NCBI GenBank assembly: GCA_964466625.1
Contig: CAYXQF010000054.1
Span: 1 to 12,819 of the forward strand
DNA: 12,819 nucleotides
Reading direction: 5' to 3'
Source: QALR01 sp964466625
Lineage (GTDB): Bacteria > Bacillota > Clostridia > Oscillospirales > CAG-272
How positions within the stretch are numbered: position 1 is the first letter of the stretch; every line of letters starts with the position of its first letter. The translations under genes and the position numbers were made by a program. Positions 12,625 through 12,819 of the stretch are shown in pieces. The notes beneath the pieces are model-generated. The model searched no databases, was not told the origin of the DNA, and worked only from the letters and a program-made list of their open reading frames with translations.

Positions 12625-12819
12625 ACGGCTCAGAACAGATTGATCGGCGATTATCCCGTGATCGGTATTCGCCCCACCATTGACGGCCGCCGCGGTCCGC
12701 TCAAGGTTCGTGAATCTCTCGAAGATCAGACCATGGCTATGGCAAACGCTGCCGCTAAACTCATTTCCGAAAACCTCAAGTACTCCAACGGCGAACCCGT
12801 AAAGGTCGTTATCGCAGAC
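12625..12819 (+). CDS. fucI: L-fucose isomerase, 5' part only
   Basis: 65 codons up to the window edge. NRLIGDYPVIGIRPTIDGR followed by RGPLKVRESLEDQT is the conserved N-terminus of L-fucose (and D-arabinose) isomerase, which converts L-fucose to L-fuculose in the cytoplasm. The usual initiator position is an ACG (12625-12627), so the product would begin (start)AQNRLIG. In-frame alternatives are a TTG at 12610, which overlaps the Shine-Dalgarno site, and an ATG at 12574, which coincides with the predicted transcription start. It is divergent from the GH78 gene and shares a spacer with it that holds an operator-like dyad. Later genes of the pathway would lie to the right, outside the window. 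Identity is secure; the start is unusual. Confidence 0.9.

Overview
The window reads as chromosomal DNA of a low-to-moderate GC Gram-positive, most likely an uncultured gut member of the Clostridia (Bacillota). The grounds are the hrcA-grpE-dnaK heat-shock operon under a CIRCE operator, strong GGAGG Shine-Dalgarno sites, AT-rich spacers with sigma-A type promoters, two short lipoproteins with Thr/Glu-rich linkers, and an L-fucose isomerase next to a GH78 glycosidase. The taxonomic placement is inference. No tRNA, rRNA, insertion sequence, phage gene or CRISPR array is visible, and no gene-free stretch exceeds 300 bases.

Left part, minus strand (1-3801): the class I heat-shock operon reads leftward as hrcA (1675 to 602), grpE (585 to 100) and the first codons of dnaK (from about 41, cut by the edge). 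A promoter and a CIRCE inverted repeat precede hrcA. Upstream lies a CotS/APH-like kinase gene (2907 to 1918) with its own 3' terminator and a 5' leader. That leader has a consensus promoter followed by a perfect terminator hairpin before the start codon, which looks like an attenuator. Further right are tcdA (3801 to 3067), whose leader is a GGGAC/GTCCC palindromic repeat, and typA/bipA (5832 to 3988) with a UUCG-loop terminator.

Middle (5950-9395): two lipoprotein genes on the minus strand, one of 555 aa (6006-7673) with three copies of a roughly 150-residue domain and one of 130 aa (7758-8150), probably form an operon driven from about 8200. Divergent from them is a 71-aa unknown protein (8248-8463). 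It is followed by the most unusual gene of the window (8733-9353): a two-pass membrane protein with a Cys loop and a His-rich linker, ending in a domain that resembles the C-terminal part of ribosomal protein uL15. A bidirectional terminator separates it from the next gene.

Right part: a 987-aa cytoplasmic GH78-type alpha-L-rhamnosidase (9407-12370, minus) diverges from L-fucose isomerase fucI (from 12625, plus, cut by the edge). The 254-bp spacer carries two promoters and a perfect 10-bp inverted repeat overlapping the fucI -35 box. The pair suggests a 6-deoxyhexose utilisation locus.

The main points for a second look are the membrane-tethered uL15-like protein, the apparent ACG start codons of both dnaK and fucI (each behind GGAGG), the terminator-in-leader of the kinase gene, and the triplicated lipoprotein domain.
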